Source: Gallionella sp. UBA4121 (lineage in GTDB: Bacteria; Pseudomonadota; Gammaproteobacteria; Burkholderiales; Gallionellaceae). From it: a stretch of DNA of 33,260 bases. Positions 1 to 8,240 of the stretch are shown here, in pieces; position 1 is the stretch's first letter; the number at the start of each line of letters is the position of its first letter. The DNA is taken from positions 1 to 33,260 of the forward strand of contig DFWZ01000045.1 of the NCBI GenBank assembly GCA_002381565.1, given 5' to 3'. A program made the translations under genes and the position numbers. Below the pieces are notes generated by a model, which saw only the letters and a program-made list of their open reading frames with translations, searched no databases and was not told the origin of the DNA.

Positions 1-83
1 ATGGAGATGTCATATTGCCTAGGTCGACAATTTCACAAAGAACAATTTGATGGTTTATGGATTCGGTGTGGGGAGAGGGTTAT

Positions 84-230
84 TCAGGGGAAATTACGGA
101 CAATGAATGCCATTTTAGGGGCCTCAATGTCCGTTAATTCTTCTGGCGGTAGGGTGTTTGGCACTGCAATGTTGGTTGAGTCCGTAAAATGCTGTTCTGT
201 CGTGATGGTGTGGGTTTTAGCATTGTTCAT
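84..230 (-). CDS. possible small ORF, 48 aa, unknown
   Basis: An ATG-started frame of 48 codons begins 16 nt after the stop codon of the truncated membrane-protein copy at 246-446, on the same strand. It has a soluble, Thr/Pro/Glu-rich composition with no motif I recognise. There is no convincing ribosome binding site. An opposing frame covers positions 1-249, but its composition (Met, Val and Cys rich) looks less protein-like. The ORF may itself be the start of a truncated gene. Existence is uncertain. Confidence 0.2.
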   Translation of the reverse strand: MNNAKTHTITTEQHFTDSTNIAVPNTLPPEELTDIEAPKMAFIVRNFP

Positions 231-245
231 GATGCCGACGCACGT

Positions 246-446
246 CTAAAGTAAACAAAAGACTGTCCAGGCCAGTGCAGCAAAGACCAGTAAGGTGTTG
301 ATACAGATCCACGCGATCATCCGTTTTTGTGAATCGCGGTAGGGTAGGTGGAGTTTTTCAGTGGCGACAATCTGATTCTCGGCAACATCAAGTTCCCGGT
401 CTGCTAATTTGAATACGCCGCCATTACCAAACAGGTTACATAATGC
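246..446 (-). pseudogene. truncated duplicate of the two-helix membrane protein
   Basis: Reading the minus strand from 446 to the TAG at 246 gives about 66 codons that align with the C-terminal part of the protein at 523-969. Both share an ENQI(I/V)ATE segment, a basic linker and a final hydrophobic helix. An in-frame TAG sits at 447-449, there is no start codon, and nothing recognisable of the N-terminal helix remains. This is therefore the C-terminal remnant of a tandem duplication. The two copies are clearly diverged, so the duplication is not recent. Confidence 0.55.
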
Positions 447-522
447 CTATCTCGACCATTTTCCAAAGAGTAATTTGATGTTGAATGTGTAACTCATTGA
501 ATCAACATTTATTTGAACACAT

Positions 523-969
523 CTAAAAAGTGGCGAGCACCAGTACCATTAAGCCGATAAACACGACAGTGCCGATAGCGCCGTAGATTGCCAGGCGTTG
601 TTGTTCTGTTGTCCAGGGCCGATCCGGGAGGGGTTCTGTGGCGATGATCTGGTTTTCATTAACGACAAGCTGAGTTTTGTCAGGAGCGTAGATTTTTCCG
701 TATTCATTTACAGGCACTTCAGCCGAACAGGTGTGTTCGATGGGATAAGGCTTGGTCTGAATGTGGTGCAGTTGCACATAGGCGCAACCCTCACTTCTCA
801 ATATCAGCAGCTTTGGCTTGATGTCTAATTGCAAGGCCACATAATTGGTCCCAATAAACCAGATTATTGTACTGCCCAGCGTGACCATGATTAACACGCC
901 AGGCGCGCGGTACCAGGGTTTGCTTGTGTCTCGAACTAAATGTTTTTTACCGCTGGCTTCGTTTTGCAT
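523..969 (-). CDS. two-helix membrane protein of unknown function
   Basis: About 148 aa. A basic N-terminus is followed by a hydrophobic segment around residues 25-47, a roughly 75-residue non-cytoplasmic or linker region with two cysteines, and a second hydrophobic helix at the extreme C-terminus (about 125-146). The ATG at 969 is preferred to the ATG at 975 because GAGAG lies 6 nt upstream of 969, while it directly abuts 975. I recognise no family. A degraded second copy of the C-terminal half lies just downstream at 246-446. The fold suggests a small inner-membrane protein with both ends in the cytoplasm (inference). Confidence 0.6.
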   Translation of the reverse strand: MQNEASGKKHLVRDTSKPWYRAPGVLIMVTLGSTIIWFIGTNYVALQLDIKPKLLILRSEGCAYVQLHHIQTKPYPIEHTCSAEVPVNEYGKIYAPDKTQLVVNENQIIATEPLPDRPWTTEQQRLAIYGAIGTVVFIGLMVLVLATF

Positions 970-975
970 GAACAT

Positions 976-1478
976 CTCTCTTTAGTGATAGGAGCGTTCA
1001 TTCTGCCAACATCGTCTGTTTTCCCAAGAACAATTTTATTTCCTTTGATTGCGGCGGATGAGCCGCCGGAAATTTATCGTTGAAATCCTATTCATGCAAA
1101 AAAGTTCTTTGGAAAAAGGTCGGTTTCTGTAGATTAGGATTCCTTTGAATTAAATAGAGGATTTTTTAATATGAAAACGGTTTTATCACCATGGATGAAT
1201 TTCTCTCCTCCCCCGCTGGAAAAAGAGCGAGAAGATATTGAAGCGGCCACCAGCTAGATGGTTTCGGTACGGGAACTGGTAACAAGGACAGGATGCGTGA
1301 TTCATCCTAAGTGCAAATTTACCAATTACCGCGATCAACCCGCGTGATGTCGTTGTTTTGCTATTGGGGAATCTGAATGTCTGAAATGTGCCGGGGGTGA
1401 CGCTTCGAAAAATTCGATAGCGGACCATCGTGAAGGCTAGGTCGGCATCATTCTCATAAAATCGCCAATGTCTCCTTA
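976..1478. other. intergenic stretch with one hairpin and a doubtful 28-codon ORF
   Basis: No convincing gene. A GC-rich hairpin with a 6-bp stem and 5-nt loop lies at 1052-1068; it has no T-tract, so it is not an obvious terminator. A 28-codon plus-strand ORF at 1171-1257 has an AGAGGA-like site upstream but no family resemblance. It could be the start of a gene lost when the neighbouring RIT element arrived. A minus-strand frame across 1186-1560 runs through the RIT end and looks spurious. Confidence 0.4.
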
Positions 1479-1512
1479 GGCCGATTATGTAGACTGCTCG
1501 ATTATGTGGACT
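1479..1512. repeat. RIT left inverted repeat with two 17-bp-spaced motifs
   Basis: It matches the reverse complement of 4616-4649 at all but two positions. It contains two copies of the motif CGATTATGTRGAC, starting at 1482 and 1499 (17 bp apart), probably recombinase-binding sites. A third, inverted motif copy lies at 1569-1581 and overlaps the stop codon of the last recombinase gene. Confidence 0.85.
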
Positions 1513-1578
1513 TGCCCTTGTGGATACGCGCCAACCGCTGATGGTCAGAGGTCGACGCATTTTTTGCTCTCCACATAA

Positions 1579-2571
1579 TCAAAGCGTCTTCAGAAAGTCG
1601 ATCAGCGAGTCAGGCGCACGGTAGCGTTGAATCTTGAAGTCTGGCTCGTGAAGTCTGGACAGGGCGCGTTCCTTCATCGTCAGATCGGCCTCAACGTAAT
1701 GATGGGTGGTAGCCGGACTCTCATGGCCGAGCCAGAGCGCGATGACGCTGATATCGACTCCGGCCTGCAACAGGTGCATCGCCGTAGTGTGGCGGATCGT
1801 ATGTGGCGAGACGTGCTGTTGCACCAGACGGGGATGGTGCTCCGATGCCGTTCGTACCGCCAGCATCAGCCGCTTCGTCACATTCGAGCGCGTCATTGTG
1901 TTTCCGTCGCGGCTTGGCAGTAAGGTCGATGTTGCCTCGAACTGGCGATTGAAACGCAACCAGGCCTTCACTGCCTTCACAGTCGAATGCCACAGTGGCA
2001 CGCTCCGCTGCTTTCTGCCCTTGCCGTGGAGATGGCCGCAGGCGGCACTGTCCTTGACTCCGATGATTTCCGACACGCGCGCCCCAGTGTTGTACATCAG
2101 CAGAAACAGCACATGATCCCGTTGGCTCAGCCATGACTCGCTCGGCGTGCCGATTACCGCCAGCATCTCCTCGCGCGACAGATAGCCGAACATCGGACGT
2201 TCGAACCGCTTTACCGGAACCCCCAAGGCACGTTCTATCACCTGGAGCGATGCCACGTCTCGATGCCCCGCAAATTTCAGGAATGACCGCAGCGCCGCCA
2301 ATCTCGCATTGCGGCTACGCACGGAATTGTGCCGCTGGCGTTCCAGATGATCGAGAAAGGCGATGATCAATTCCGGTGTAATGTCGGCCAACGCCATTGT
2401 CTCTGGCGACTTGCCCAAACGTACCTCGGCAAAGTTGAGGAACAGGACGAAGCCATCCCGATAGACAGCAATGGTCTGCGGGCTAAGCGCCCGTTGCTGG
2501 GTCAGGTACTCGGTGAAGTAGGCTTGTACAAGCGCGGCAAATGAGGGTGGTGACTTTGTTTGCTTACTCAT
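1579..2571 (-). CDS. ritC: tyrosine recombinase, third gene of the RIT trio
   Basis: About 330 aa. The N-terminal SAM-like core-binding domain (roughly 15-115) is followed by the catalytic domain. The active-site set is visible: Arg in the NTGARVSE box, His and Arg in the HTIRHT box, His in LWLGHES and the nucleophilic Tyr in THHYVEAD. The start at 2571 is chosen over 2592 because AGGAG lies 8 nt upstream and the ATG overlaps the previous gene's stop as ATGAGTAA, which implies translational coupling. The stop codon overlaps a copy of the terminal-repeat motif. In RIT elements the three recombinases probably act together on the two ends; the division of labour is unknown. Confidence 0.85.
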   Translation of the reverse strand: MSKQTKSPPSFAALVQAYFTEYLTQQRALSPQTIAVYRDGFVLFLNFAEVRLGKSPETMALADITPELIIAFLDHLERQRHNSVRSRNARLAALRSFLKFAGHRDVASLQVIERALGVPVKRFERPMFGYLSREEMLAVIGTPSESWLSQRDHVLFLLMYNTGARVSEIIGVKDSAACGHLHGKGRKQRSVPLWHSTVKAVKAWLRFNRQFEATSTLLPSRDGNTMTRSNVTKRLMLAVRTASEHHPRLVQQHVSPHTIRHTTAMHLLQAGVDISVIALWLGHESPATTHHYVEADLTMKERALSRLHEPDFKIQRYRAPDSLIDFLKTL

Positions 2572-3538
2572 CGCAGTCTCCTGCCAGATCAACGTACCGC
2601 TCGAATTTTCCGCCGACCAAGGCCATTAGTTCCGGTACAGCCGTCAGATACCAATAGGTGTAGAAGATCTCGGCGTGCCCCATGTAGGTCGACAGCGCCA
2701 GCATCATCTGGTCGATGTCGGTGCCATCGGCATGCCAGAGCAACATGCGCCTGACGGCAAAGGTGTGGCGCAGGTCATGAAGACGTGGTGCTGCGTGGCC
2801 GCCACGATTTACCCAGTTCAGACTGTCGCGCAGCATGTTGAAGACGCGATGGGTCTGACGACTTCCGAGAGGTTCCCCAAGTCGCCGGCCACGACTGCTG
2901 ATCAGGAAGGGCATCTCGGCGATGGTGGCAACATACCGCGCACGTTGTCGGCGGTATTTCATCAACGCGGCAACCGCAGTTGGGTGAATCGGTAACTGGC
3001 GCGACTTGGCGAACTTGGTTTGCCGGATGGTGAGCATTCCATGCTTGAGATCGACATCGGTATTAAGCAGATGGATGGCTTCCGAAACTCGCAGGCCGGT
3101 CGAGGCCATCAGGCCAAACAGGGTTTCATAGGTTGCAGGTCGAATGCTGCCCGGAGGTCCAATCTGGCGGGCGGCTGCGAGCAATTGGACGATTTCCTCA
3201 TCATGGAAGATGTGTGGAGCTACACGGCCTGCCTCCGGACCGAAGACCGATTCGTCCGGAACTTCGGTCTCCGGTTCGAACTGCTTCAGGTAACGCGCGA
3301 AATGGCGAACTCTGGCAAGCCGGACAGCCCAAGTTGCCGGTGCTTCATGGTGCCATTTATCATGGCGCGCCCACTCGATCATAAGATCGGCTGTCAGTGG
3401 GCCATGGTGATGCCGGGCAGCAACGTAGCGGGCAAACCCGGCCAGCAGCGTATCACGCGAACGCAGCTCGAAACCGAGGCGGTGCCGCTCGGCAAAATAG
3501 TCGTTGATTCGCTGCTGCAATCCGATGCGCGCGCTCAT
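2564..3538 (-). CDS. ritB: tyrosine recombinase, second gene of the RIT trio
   Basis: About 324 aa. Core-binding domain at roughly 10-105, then the catalytic domain with Arg in STGLRVSE, His-Arg in HDLRHTF, His in YMGHAE and a Tyr-rich YTYWYL segment supplying the nucleophile. The start at 3538 is preferred to 3556 because it overlaps the preceding stop as ATGA and has GGGAG about 8 nt upstream. It is coupled at both ends to its neighbours, as expected if the three proteins are needed together. It differs clearly from the other two, so the trio is not a recent triplication. Confidence 0.85.
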   Translation of the reverse strand: MSARIGLQQRINDYFAERHRLGFELRSRDTLLAGFARYVAARHHHGPLTADLMIEWARHDKWHHEAPATWAVRLARVRHFARYLKQFEPETEVPDESVFGPEAGRVAPHIFHDEEIVQLLAAARQIGPPGSIRPATYETLFGLMASTGLRVSEAIHLLNTDVDLKHGMLTIRQTKFAKSRQLPIHPTAVAALMKYRRQRARYVATIAEMPFLISSRGRRLGEPLGSRQTHRVFNMLRDSLNWVNRGGHAAPRLHDLRHTFAVRRMLLWHADGTDIDQMMLALSTYMGHAEIFYTYWYLTAVPELMALVGGKFERYVDLAGDCDE

Positions 3539-4494
3539 GATGCGCTCCCGGGCCACGGCAGGGCAACGGTTGCCAGCTTCGGCGTGTCGAGCTTGACGTA
3601 GATCAGGGTGGTGTTCAACGAGCGGTGGCGCAGTAGGTCAGCAACTTCCTTGAGCGAACTACCGTTCTCAACCAAACGACAGGCGAAGGCGTGGCGCAGC
3701 GCGTGCGAACGTGTATGCGTCAGGCCGATACGCTGATACGCCCATCGGATCACGCATCGAACCGCATCGGCGGTCATCGGTCGATCATGATCACCGAGGC
3801 GTGGAACGAAGACCGAAGGGTTGGCGGTACGCGGTCTCTCGTTCTGGAGATATTCCGCCAGCGCCTGCCCGGTTTCCATCGGCAAGGGCAGTACGTCCTG
3901 CCGTAGTGACTTGGTACCCCGTAGCGTTACGATGCCTGCGCGCCAGTCGATGTCGCTGATCTTCAAGCTGGCTATCTCGCATGACCGCAGCCCCATATCC
4001 AACGCGCAACGAATGATGGCGTAACCGCGCTTGGGCCAACGAAGATCGCCAGTGAATGAGTTCAGCAGGCGCCCGATCTCGTCCGGCTTAAGCGCGCGTG
4101 GCAATGACGCCAGCTTCCAGTGGACAGGATTCAGAATGACGGCGGTGAGCTTGCCTACCGGATCGCCGCAGGCCGCTCGATAGCGAAGGTAGCTGCGTAA
4201 CGCCGCCGCGAGCCGCGATGCGTTGGAAGCCGTCCTGTGCGCTTCCAGTTGGCTAGCAAGGAATTGGCGAACGTCATCGGGTCGCAGCCGAGATATGTCG
4301 ACGGCGCGCCTCTTGAACTTCTGTCGCAGCAGCATGCCCGCGACGTAAAGGCGATCCTTGCGCGTACTGGCCGCCAAACCTCTTACGTCGCGCAGATGTT
4401 CATCGTAACGGCGTAGTTCGTCAGCAATATGTGCCGAAAATGATGCAGATGACCGAGCCTTCGGCGTAGCCAGGTGCGATGAGATGGGTTTCAT
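3535..4494 (-). CDS. ritA: tyrosine recombinase, first gene of the RIT trio
   Basis: About 319 aa. The first gene of the operon starts at the ATG at 4494, preceded by a strong AGGAGG site; the upstream in-frame ATG at 4521 lacks one. N-terminal core-binding domain roughly 20-115. Catalytic motifs: Arg in MGLRSCE, His-Arg in HALRHAF, His in LLRHRSL and Tyr in TLIYVKLD. The gene begins about 120 bp inside the right inverted repeat, so the promoter probably lies between them. Recombinase activity could autoregulate by binding the terminal motifs (inference). Confidence 0.85.
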   Translation of the reverse strand: MKPISSHLATPKARSSASFSAHIADELRRYDEHLRDVRGLAASTRKDRLYVAGMLLRQKFKRRAVDISRLRPDDVRQFLASQLEAHRTASNASRLAAALRSYLRYRAACGDPVGKLTAVILNPVHWKLASLPRALKPDEIGRLLNSFTGDLRWPKRGYAIIRCALDMGLRSCEIASLKISDIDWRAGIVTLRGTKSLRQDVLPLPMETGQALAEYLQNERPRTANPSVFVPRLGDHDRPMTADAVRCVIRWAYQRIGLTHTRSHALRHAFACRLVENGSSLKEVADLLRHRSLNTTLIYVKLDTPKLATVALPWPGSAS

Positions 4495-4615
4495 AATGAC
4501 CTCCTGAAGTGGGGCCACCACTTCAGACGATCATTGAAATTATGTCGAGCATGTCGTTACATCAATCGCCGAAAACCCAGATTACGCAAGGCTCCCATGC
4601 TATGTCACACCGAAC

Positions 4616-4649
4616 AGTCCACATAATCGAGTGGTCTACATAATCGGCC
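4616..4649. repeat. RIT right inverted repeat
   Basis: Inverted partner of 1479-1512, with two mismatches. The paired motifs lie at 4617-4629 and 4634-4646, again 17 bp apart and in the opposite orientation to those at the left end. Confidence 0.85.
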
Positions 4650-4793
4650 AATGCTGACGGTCACGCCCTTCTATGCTCAATTAACTTTGAGCGATCGCTT
4701 CGGAGCAGGCAATTCGAGATTCTGATCGAGTACAATGTGCCATCAACAGTCCATCAATGTTGCAAATTAACCGGACACTAGTGAAAATTCAAC

Positions 4794-6041
4794 ATGAGTG
4801 AAAACTTTAAACAGCCTGTTCTAATTATCGGTGCTGGTCCCGGTGGAAGTGCACTTCTAGAGATACTATCTCAGGAAGTTGATATCAGTGTGTTGGGTAT
4901 AATTGACACCAATCTCGATGCCCCTGGCATTAAACTTGCTCGTTTTTTGGGTATCATGGTGTATGCCGATATCGAGGATGCACTGAAACTTTCCGGACAT
5001 TGCATCGTGTTCAACATGACCCACGATGAGCATCTTGCCGACGTGGCAGCCGGTTATGTTGGTGTTGGCAGCGTACTCGGCGGTCAGGAAGCGCATTTTT
5101 TCTGGAAAATCATCACACGCTTGCAAGCAGTTAAAAACCAGTTGCTGGAAAATCAGGTCCGCATGCAAGCCGTCCTACACAATATCGGTGAAAGTATTAT
5201 TTCCATTACGCAAACTGGCATCATCGAAGATGTCAATCCCGCCACCGCGGTGCTGTTTGGTTATACCAAAAATGAGCTGATTGATCAGCCCGTCACCATG
5301 CTGATGTCTGAGCCTTACAAAAGCGAGCACGATTCCTACCTCGCTAACTACAAGCGAACTGGCGAGAAAAAGGTGATTGGACAATACCGCGAGGTTGTAG
5401 GTAAGCATAAGGATGGTTCTGAATTTCAAATTGAACTTAACGTCAATGAAATGGAACTGAGCGGAAGCAAGCATTTCGTCGGCCTAGTACGAGACATCAC
5501 TGCTCGTAAAGTGGCCGAAAATAAGTTAACACAATTGGCCATGTATGACCAATTGACCGGACTTCCTAATCGCACTAACTTTTTCGGAACTCTCTCACGT
5601 TCATTAGCTCAGGCGCAACGTACCAACTCTTGCGTAGCACTACTATTTATTGATCTTGATGGTTTCAAAGCGGTCAACGATGCGCTGGGTCACAACATGG
5701 GTGATCAAGTGCTGATGGAAGCGGCACAACGTCTAAAAAACTGTATACGCGAATCTGATATTTCGGCGCGCATAGGTGGAGATGAGTTCACGGTTATTCT
5801 CAATAACCTCAACCATAACGATGACGCGTCCATTGTCGCCGACAAGATCATCCAAGCAATAAATAAGACCATTGTGCACAACCATAACACTTGCCATGTA
5901 GGGGCAAGCATTGGAATTGCAATTTATCCAGAACATGCCACAGACATCAACGTACTTATTAACACTGCTGACAAGGCCATGTACTGTGCAAAGGAAAAAG
6001 GTAAGAATACCTATGTGCTAGGTACTAAATCCGTTCTATAG
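4794..6041 (+). CDS. Rossmann-PAS-GGDEF diguanylate cyclase, possible haem sensor
   Basis: 415 aa, no signal peptide or membrane helix. Residues about 8-105 form a Rossmann-like domain with a GAGPGG glycine loop, an acidic residue after the second strand (IIDTN) and a conserved GGQEAHFFW segment. Residues about 120-240 are a PAS domain of the FixL class: His179 in EHDSY and Arg199 in QYREV match the haem ligand His200 and distal Arg220 of Bradyrhizobium FixL in sequence and 20-residue spacing. Residues 245-410 are GGDEF, with GGDEF at 328-332 and an inhibitory-site RESD five residues before it, so it should make c-di-GMP and be product-inhibited. No good ribosome site is visible. A degraded EAL fragment follows, so the ancestor was probably a GGDEF-EAL protein. 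Confidence 0.88.
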   Translation: MSENFKQPVLIIGAGPGGSALLEILSQEVDISVLGIIDTNLDAPGIKLARFLGIMVYADIEDALKLSGHCIVFNMTHDEHLADVAAGYVGVGSVLGGQEAHFFWKIITRLQAVKNQLLENQVRMQAVLHNIGESIISITQTGIIEDVNPATAVLFGYTKNELIDQPVTMLMSEPYKSEHDSYLANYKRTGEKKVIGQYREVVGKHKDGSEFQIELNVNEMELSGSKHFVGLVRDITARKVAENKLTQLAMYDQLTGLPNRTNFFGTLSRSLAQAQRTNSCVALLFIDLDGFKAVNDALGHNMGDQVLMEAAQRLKNCIRESDISARIGGDEFTVILNNLNHNDDASIVADKIIQAINKTIVHNHNTCHVGASIGIAIYPEHATDINVLINTADKAMYCAKEKGKNTYVLGTKSVL

Positions 6042-6059
6042 AGCTTCTTGCAAAATAGC

Positions 6060-6276
6060 TGAACGCAATGGTTTCAGCAGACAAAGATCAATCAGGGTGT
6101 TTTAACAACTGACGTTTCGGGGTTCATTTTACCCAGCAATCTTCCTGCAAGGTTTGATTCATATAGACGTCATTGTCGAAGGAGTGGAGACAGAGGTTTA
6201 TCAGCAATTCATACTGAACAATGGCTGCACTCATTATCAAGATTCTCTGTTTGGAAAGCCTGTGCCGATTGAGTAA
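6060..6276 (+). pseudogene. relic of an EAL domain
   Basis: The frame around 6084 reads KINQGV, resembling the LKIDQSFV motif of EAL domains, and is in the same frame as the gene upstream. In another frame, 6160-6276 reads VIVEGVETE, then NNGC, then FGKPVPIE and a stop, the typical EAL C-terminus. The catalytic N-terminal half is missing, frames change at least once, and stops intervene. It looks like the decayed tail of the 4794 gene after an internal deletion. Confidence 0.65.
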
Positions 6277-6381
6277 TTTTAACAGGCCATGCGGCATGAA
6301 TAATTCGAATCGGAGACTATTTTTGAGTAAGTAACGGATATCAGTCGCAATACTTTAGAGAAATTCTATTAGCTGATTTTC

Positions 6382-6732
6382 CTACCGGAATGCAGCCTCT
6401 CGCGAACGTCCGTTGAGCCTCGATAGCCGTCCGTGACGACGGACATCCACTTTGGAGTAGCGAAAATTTAGGCTCCGCTCAAAAAATTGGATGCCGGATT
6501 GCCGCCCTTTTTTCAAGGTATCCCACATGTCGCGAAAGGCCTCTGATGGCATGTCCGGATGCCGCACCAGGTTATGCGGCTGATCCATCAGTTCTGCTTT
6601 GGTAAAACCTGACAGGTCAATGAAGGCATCATTGGCACGAGTGATCTGCCCCTTGAGATTGGTATAGGAAATAACGGTTTTACCTTGAGGAAAAGGGTAT
6701 TCACGTCCGCTGACAGGCTGGTTATTTCGCAT
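6382..6732 (-). pseudogene. truncated Aer-type PAS aerotaxis receptor
   Basis: The first 77 residues are a close match to the N-terminal PAS domain of Aer-like receptors: MRNNQPVSGREYPF start, NDAFI, SGFTKAELMDQPHNLVRHPDMP and FRDMWDTLKKGR. In the family this domain is an FAD-binding redox sensor followed by a HAMP and a methyl-accepting signalling domain. Here homology stops at Arg77 (about 6502). The remaining about 39 codons are basic and are translated from an intergenic repeat also found at 22944-23010. The signalling part is absent from the window, so the gene is broken unless the PAS domain acts alone. Confidence 0.75.
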
Positions 6733-6991
6733 TATCTATATCCGTAAGGTAAAGTTGGTGATTCAAATAAAATATCCGTAAAAAAGCATAACCTAACTCA
6801 TGTAACGACAACAAATACGTATTCTTTAATCGCGCGGATAACAACACCGACTTTAAGTCGAGGGTGGTCACAATTTTGTGTATTGCCTGAATAGCAGCTT
6901 CACGTTCCTGATGGACAATGCAAACTTTATCGCCCACTGACAATTCGCTTTGGTGAGTATAGCTGCCTGTCAGCCCACTGAGATATGACAT
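6722..6991 (-). CDS. hypothetical protein, 89 aa
   Basis: This frame ends by overlapping the start of the Aer-like fragment (stop at 6722, next ATG at 6732), an arrangement seen in coupled genes. The sequence has a mixed helical composition with a Leu- and Tyr-rich C-terminal half and no motif I recognise. The 5' end lies in sequence resembling the intergenic repeats. It may be a relic or chance frame. Confidence 0.25.
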   Translation of the reverse strand: MSYLSGLTGSYTHQSELSVGDKVCIVHQEREAAIQAIHKIVTTLDLKSVLLSARLKNTYLLSLHELGYAFLRIFYLNHQLYLTDIDNAK

Positions 6992-7043
6992 TCAATGGAG
7001 CCACCGTTCAGTTGACATTTTAATAGGACGATTTAGCTGGGAC

Positions 7044-8240
7044 TCAACCCGGTTTGTGCGTCGCGCAAAATTCCAGGAACGAGGCAGCATCCATCGGTCT
7101 GGCGATGAAATATCCCTGCGCCACGTCGCAACCCGCCGCTTTCATCGCATTCCAGTCGGTCTGCGTTTCGACGCCTTCGGCTACGCTCTTGATGCCCATG
7201 CTGCGCGCCATTGCCACGCTCGACTCGACGATGGCGCGGGTAGCCTTGTTAGCCGTGCAACCCGTAACGAAACCCTGATCAATTTTGAGTTCGGTAAAAG
7301 GAATTCGCGCCAGTTGTTGCATGCTCGCATAACCGGTTCCATAATCGTCAATAGACAGCCCGAAGCCACGCATCCGCAAGCGGGCCAGATTCTCCAACGC
7401 ATGTGCGACCTCCGTCATGGCTGCCGTCTCGGTGATTTCGAGCACCATATTCCGAGGATCAACTCCGGCCGCTCGCACAGTCTGCGTGATCCGGTTTGCC
7501 AGCAGCGTGTCATTCAGCGAGACCAGCGACAGGTTCACGGACACAGTCAGTTCAAAACCGCGCTCACGCCATGTCCGACTGGCATCTGCCGCCGCGCCCA
7601 GCATAGCGAACGTCAGCTCGTCGATTTTTTTACTCTGTTCGAGCAGTGCAATGAACGCATAGGGGACAACCATGCCCTGCTCGGGGTGACGCCAGCGAGC
7701 CAGTGCTTCCGCGCCGACGATTCGGCCCGTGGCCAGTTCCAGCTTAGGTTGAAAGAAGGATTCAAACTGCTTTTGTTGCAGGCCACGCAGTATCTGTTCA
7801 AGACTAAAAGCAGGCGCGCTGACAGCCGCGCGCACAACTTTCGGCCTGGGCGGTTCGTGCCGTGCAATCATGTCTTTGAGGCCGGAGAGCGTCACCGGCT
7901 TTTCAAGCGTACCGAGTAGACGGACATCGTAGGCTCGCGCCATATTTTCTACCGAGTCAAGCAAGGCTCGGTCCTGTGCGCTGCTGATGATTACCGATAC
8001 CGCCAGCCCCGTCTGCCCCAGATGACGGATGAACTCCATTCCATCCATTTCAGGCATATCCAAGTCACACACCACGAGGTCTATGACAGTTGCTCCACCA
8101 ACCAATGCCAGCGCCTGCTGCCCGTCGCAGGCCTCTAAAACTTCCTGCGCACCCAGTGAGCGCAGCATGCGCGCCAACGTCCGGCGCTGAAAGTCATGAT
8201 CTTCGACGACCAGCACTATCAATCCGTCAGCTGGATTCAT
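7044..8240 (-). CDS. REC-EAL c-di-GMP phosphodiesterase (RocR/PvrR-like)
   Basis: 398 aa. Receiver domain at about 7-125 with phospho-acceptor Asp59 in VVCDLDMP, a Ser-Ala-Gln stretch and the Lys of EKP. The EAL domain at about 145-395 keeps the catalytic set: Glu178 in AEALARW, Asn in SVNLS, Glu in EITE, the DDYGTGYAS loop, Lys in LKIDQ and AEGVET, so it should hydrolyse c-di-GMP to pGpG. The ATG overlaps the stop of the upstream kinase as ATGA. The shared operon makes that kinase the likely phosphodonor, as RocS/RocR pairs work in Pseudomonas. Phosphorylation probably controls the EAL domain (inference). Confidence 0.92.
   Translation of the reverse strand: MNPADGLIVLVVEDHDFQRRTLARMLRSLGAQEVLEACDGQQALALVGGATVIDLVVCDLDMPEMDGMEFIRHLGQTGLAVSVIISSAQDRALLDSVENMARAYDVRLLGTLEKPVTLSGLKDMIARHEPPRPKVVRAAVSAPAFSLEQILRGLQQKQFESFFQPKLELATGRIVGAEALARWRHPEQGMVVPYAFIALLEQSKKIDELTFAMLGAAADASRTWRERGFELTVSVNLSLVSLNDTLLANRITQTVRAAGVDPRNMVLEITETAAMTEVAHALENLARLRMRGFGLSIDDYGTGYASMQQLARIPFTELKIDQGFVTGCTANKATRAIVESSVAMARSMGIKSVAEGVETQTDWNAMKAAGCDVAQGYFIARPMDAASFLEFCATHKPG

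Larger units (their letters stand above)
1479..4649 (-). mobile_element. complete RIT element (recombinases in trio)
   Basis: Three consecutive overlapping tyrosine recombinase genes of about equal size, all transcribed right to left, lie between 34-bp imperfect inverted repeats at 1479-1512 and 4616-4649. That architecture defines RIT elements in the literature. All three genes are full length with intact catalytic residues and the ends are well conserved, so the copy looks recent and possibly mobile. I could not establish a target duplication; CCAATG occurs close outside both ends (about 1465 and 4648) but may be chance. Confidence 0.88.

Noticed and set aside
1186..1560. 124-codon minus-strand ORF over the RIT left end
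   Set aside because: It runs across the terminal repeat, has no family resemblance and an Arg/Phe-rich composition typical of a chance frame.
1479..1581. Short repeated ATTATGT motifs as a CRISPR array
   Set aside because: Copies are 13 bp with 4-bp gaps and are mirrored at the other end of the recombinase cluster; they fit element termini, not repeats and spacers.
7056..7919. 287-codon ORF antisense to the REC-EAL gene
   Set aside because: Arg/His-rich mirror frame of an EAL domain gene with all motifs intact on the other strand.
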